A program made the translations under genes and the position numbers. From contig NZ_JAKZFR010000006.1 of NCBI RefSeq assembly GCF_022808935.1, forward strand, positions 124,001-188,000: a stretch of DNA of 64,000 nt. Reading direction: 5' to 3'. Under the pieces are notes generated by a model. The model was not told where the DNA came from and made no database searches. It was given only the letters and a program-made list of their open reading frames with translations. This document shows positions 61,864 through 64,000 of the stretch, one piece after another. This DNA comes from Geothrix sp. SG200. Lineage in GTDB: Bacteria > Acidobacteriota > Holophagae > Holophagales > Holophagaceae. How positions within the stretch are numbered: the first letter of the stretch is position 1; every line of letters starts with the position of its first letter.

Positions 61864-62271
61864 CTACTCGGATTCCAGGCCGAGGCGGATGCGCTCCCGG
61901 CGGCGGTCTTCGAGGAGGCGCAGGGCACGGCGGAGGGGATCGGGGTCTTCCGGCTGGGCAGGGGTTTCCACGGGCGGGTCGCAGGGAGTGATCTGGAGAC
62001 CGGTCAGGCTGAGGTTCAGGGCCCGCTGGATGCGGTCGCGGATCTGGGGCCACACGGCGGTGGCGGCGTCGCGCAGGGTACCGATCCGGGTCAGTTCCCA
62101 GCAGCCCATCACGAGCACATTGTGCTCCACGCGAAGCGGGCGGGTGCGTTCCGCCAGGACGGGGCCCACCACGAAGACCCAGGCGGCGCGCAGGCGCGCC
62201 AGGGCCTTCTGATCGGGCTGGCGGGCGCCCAGGGGCACCAGGCGGGGGGCGCGGCGGCGGTTGGCGTTCAT
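61864..62271 (-). CDS. DUF721/DciA-like protein
   Basis: A 135-aa basic protein. The pattern LARLRAAWVFVVGPVLAERTRPLRVEHNVLVMGCWELTRIGTLRDAATAVWPQIRDRI matches the DUF721 family, which includes DciA, the replicative helicase loader of many bacteria. A Pro/Asp-rich C-terminal tail follows. Its ATG overlaps the stop of the CoA-transferase gene upstream (ATGA). A role in DNA replication start is possible but not proven here. Confidence 0.78.
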   Translation of the reverse strand: MNANRRRAPRLVPLGARQPDQKALARLRAAWVFVVGPVLAERTRPLRVEHNVLVMGCWELTRIGTLRDAATAVWPQIRDRIQRALNLSLTGLQITPCDPPVETPAQPEDPDPLRRALRLLEDRRRERIRLGLESE

Positions 62272-63386
62272 GGCTTCCAGCGCGGCGGGGGCAGGGGGGC
62301 GCAGGCCCGCTCGCCGTTGAGGAGCACGGGCGAGGCCAGGGTGGGGATCATGGCGTTGGTCTCGGTTTCGAACAGGGGCTGGAGCAGGTTGTGGAGCTCG
62401 CCGCCCTGGCGGAACAGCACCTCGTCCACAGTCCGGATGCGGCTGGCGGGGATGGCGTTGGGTTCGCAGAAGGCCAGCACCCGGTCCACGGTGCTGGCCA
62501 GCGTGCGGGCCTCGATGAGGGCCACCAGCGCCTCCCGGTCCTTCACGCGGCCCCGGTTCTGCCGCCACTCGGGCCGTGCGTCCAGGTCCAGGCCCAGCCA
62601 CATGGCCAGCACCTCGAACTGGCGGTCGCTGCCCACGGCAATGGCCACGTCGCCATCGGAGCATCGGAAGGTCTGGTAGGGCACGATCTGGGGGTGGGCG
62701 TTGCCCCAGCGCTGCGGGGTCTTGCCGGTCATGAGGGCACCGGCCCCGACGTTCACCAGGCCTGCCAGGGCCGCCTCCATGAGGGGCACCTCGATGTGGA
62801 GGGCCTCGCCGGTGCGCTCGCGGTGGAGGAGGGCCGCCTGGATGCCGTTGGCGCAGTAGAGGCCCGCCAGCACGTCCACCAGGGCCACGCCCACCTTCAT
62901 GGGGCGGCCCTCCGGCTCGCCGGTGATGGCCATCCACCCGCTCTCGGCCTGGATGATGAAGTCGTACCCGGCCCGGCGGGAGGCCGTGACATCCGAGGCG
63001 AACCCGCGGACGGAGGCCAGGATGAGCTTGGGGAACCTGGCGTGGAGCCGCTTCCAGCCCAGCCCCAGGCGATCCGCGGAATCGGCGCGGAAGTTCTCCA
63101 CCAGCACGTCCGCGTCCTTCAGCAGCTCGAAGAGATAGGACCTGTCGTCCTCCGCGTGGAGGTCGATGGTCCGGCTGCGCTTGCCGCGGTTGCCGCAGCG
63201 GAAGTAGGCGCTCTCGCCGGATTCGCCCTGCTCGAAGGGCGGTCCCCAGCCTCGCGAAGGATCCCCGTCCGGGGGCTCCAGCTTCTGGACCTCGGCCCCG
63301 AAATCCGCCAGCAGCTGGGTCGAGAAGGGGCCTGCGAGCACGCAGGACAGATCCACGATCCTGATGTGGGACAAGGGCTTGGGCAT
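62268..63386 (-). CDS. CaiB/BaiF CoA-transferase family protein
   Basis: A 372-aa family III CoA-transferase. It has the start HIRIVDLSCVLAGPFSTQLLADFGAEVQKLEPPDGDPSRGWGPP, the catalytic-Asp region around LVDVLAGLYCANGI and typical NRGKRSRTIDL. The acyl-CoA substrate is unknown. GGAGAACCCG lies before the ATG. It is translationally coupled to the DUF721 gene, an unusual pairing with no obvious link in function. Confidence 0.9.
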   Translation of the reverse strand: MPKPLSHIRIVDLSCVLAGPFSTQLLADFGAEVQKLEPPDGDPSRGWGPPFEQGESGESAYFRCGNRGKRSRTIDLHAEDDRSYLFELLKDADVLVENFRADSADRLGLGWKRLHARFPKLILASVRGFASDVTASRRAGYDFIIQAESGWMAITGEPEGRPMKVGVALVDVLAGLYCANGIQAALLHRERTGEALHIEVPLMEAALAGLVNVGAGALMTGKTPQRWGNAHPQIVPYQTFRCSDGDVAIAVGSDRQFEVLAMWLGLDLDARPEWRQNRGRVKDREALVALIEARTLASTVDRVLAFCEPNAIPASRIRTVDEVLFRQGGELHNLLQPLFETETNAMIPTLASPVLLNGERACAPLPPPRWKP

Positions 63387-63438
63387 CGGGTTCTCCGCTA
63401 CCCAGCCTACTTCATGTGCTTCGTGCGCCCGCGAGGGA

Positions 63439-63867
63439 TCAGCTGGCGGCCACGGTGCGGCGGTAGGCCGCGACCAGCGAGGCCGCGATGTCCCCTGGCT
63501 CGTGGCCCAGGAAATCCTGGCGCTGCATGAGGTGGACCAGCTGCCCGTCCTTGAAGATGGCGGCCTGGGGGCTGGTGGGCATGGCGCCCTCGAAGTACTC
63601 GCGGGCCTGGGCCGTGGCTTCCTTCTCCATGCCGGCGAAGACCGTGACCAGGTGATCGAAGCGCAGGCCCTGGGCGCGGAGGGCCTCGGTCACGCCCGGC
63701 CGCGCCCCAGCCGCCGCGCAGCCGCAGACGCTGTTCACCAGCAGGAGGGTCGTGCCGGGCTGCTGCAGGGCCTCGTCGACCTGCGCCGGCGTCAGAAGCT
63801 GGCGGAAGCCCGCCTGCACCAGTTCCTCGCGCATCGGGGCGACCATATATTCCGGGTAGTTCGACAC
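63439..63867 (-). CDS. BrxA/BrxB-type bacilliredoxin
   Basis: A 142-aa thioredoxin-fold protein. The redox motif is NSVCGCAA, the C-G-C signature of bacilliredoxins that remove bacillithiol from proteins. MREELVQAGFRQLLTPAQVDEAL fits the family start. GTG 63867 has GGAGG five bases before it; the longer ORF adds 19 residues that lack support. That bacillithiol itself is made here is inference from the family. Confidence 0.85.
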   Translation of the reverse strand: MSNYPEYMVAPMREELVQAGFRQLLTPAQVDEALQQPGTTLLLVNSVCGCAAAGARPGVTEALRAQGLRFDHLVTVFAGMEKEATAQAREYFEGAMPTSPQAAIFKDGQLVHLMQRQDFLGHEPGDIAASLVAAYRRTVAAS

Positions 63868-63939
63868 CACAGCCTCCAGGGGTTCTAAAAGTTTACCTAT
63901 CGAGTCAAGATTGATCCAGATCACATTTCCGGAGGTCCC

Positions 63940-64000
63940 ATGCGACTGGTCCTGCTGGGTGGAAGCCTGCGCCCTGCATCCCTGAACACCCGGTTTCTGA
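63940..64000 (+). CDS. NADPH-dependent FMN reductase-like protein (5' end only)
   Basis: Only the first 20 codons are in the window: MRLVLLGGSLRPASLNTRFL. The GGSLRPxSLN word is the FMN phosphate-binding start of NADPH-dependent FMN reductases. GGAGG precedes the ATG at 63940. It is divergent from the bacilliredoxin gene, so the 70 bp between them hold both promoters; a redox link between the two is possible. Confidence 0.75.
   Translation, partial: MRLVLLGGSLRPASLNTRFL

Overview
This window looks like chromosomal DNA of a high-GC, Gram-negative bacterium, most likely an acidobacterium of the Holophaga/Geothrix type. This placement is an inference. It rests on lipid-A synthesis (lpxB), an Oar-like TonB receptor, PknB-type kinases with TPR tails, tandem M13 peptidases, a fused E1 dehydrogenase and GGAGG-type ribosome binding sites before most genes. 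No rRNA operon or CRISPR array is visible. There are two tRNA genes, initiator tRNA-Met at 2827-2903 and tRNA-Pro(CGG) at 61739-61815, both on the minus strand.

Layout. 1-2826: an AT-richer, gene-poor segment with a rolling-circle-type Rep gene, ending at tRNA-fMet. 2997-20603: ordinary chromosome with an M1 peptidase, pyrF-membrane protein-pnuC, a radical SAM protein, purL, small secreted Lys/Ala-rich proteins, a Tat amidase, an AraC regulator, purSQ, an alkyltransferase-like protein and lpxB. 20779-23458: an AT-rich block that reads as a short array of integron gene cassettes without an integrase. It has two full 124-nt attC-like sites, a half site, a possible short leading site, and one ORF per cassette; the first ORF is PD-(D/E)XK nuclease-like. 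23478-31162: small secreted and redox proteins, an Ig-like/SPOR protein, TonB and ExbD, TetR, and a lone receiver domain. 31328-40145: a Ser/Thr kinase-TPR receptor, an MBL hydrolase, a fused E1 dehydrogenase, a GAF/degenerate GGDEF protein and Nfu. 40217-49189: a Dph6-like ATPase, an SDR and an inositol-phosphatase gene, then a second Ser/Thr kinase and an Oar-like receptor, then a decayed fragment of the inositol-phosphatase gene. 49582-59300: a protein-degradation locus (OPT transporter, M1, C69 and two M13 peptidases). 59333-64000: thioesterase-like protein, glpX, cutA, structured repeats beside tRNA-Pro, a DciA-like protein, a CoA transferase, bacilliredoxin and the start of an FMN reductase.

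How the parts fit. PurL, PurQ and PurS form the three-part FGAM synthase although purL lies about 5 kb from purSQ. The OPT transporter and peptidases suggest growth on peptides. TonB, ExbD and the Oar-like receptor point to energised outer-membrane uptake. The most unusual regions are the cassette array, the covarying repeats next to tRNA-Pro and the Rep remnant next to tRNA-fMet.
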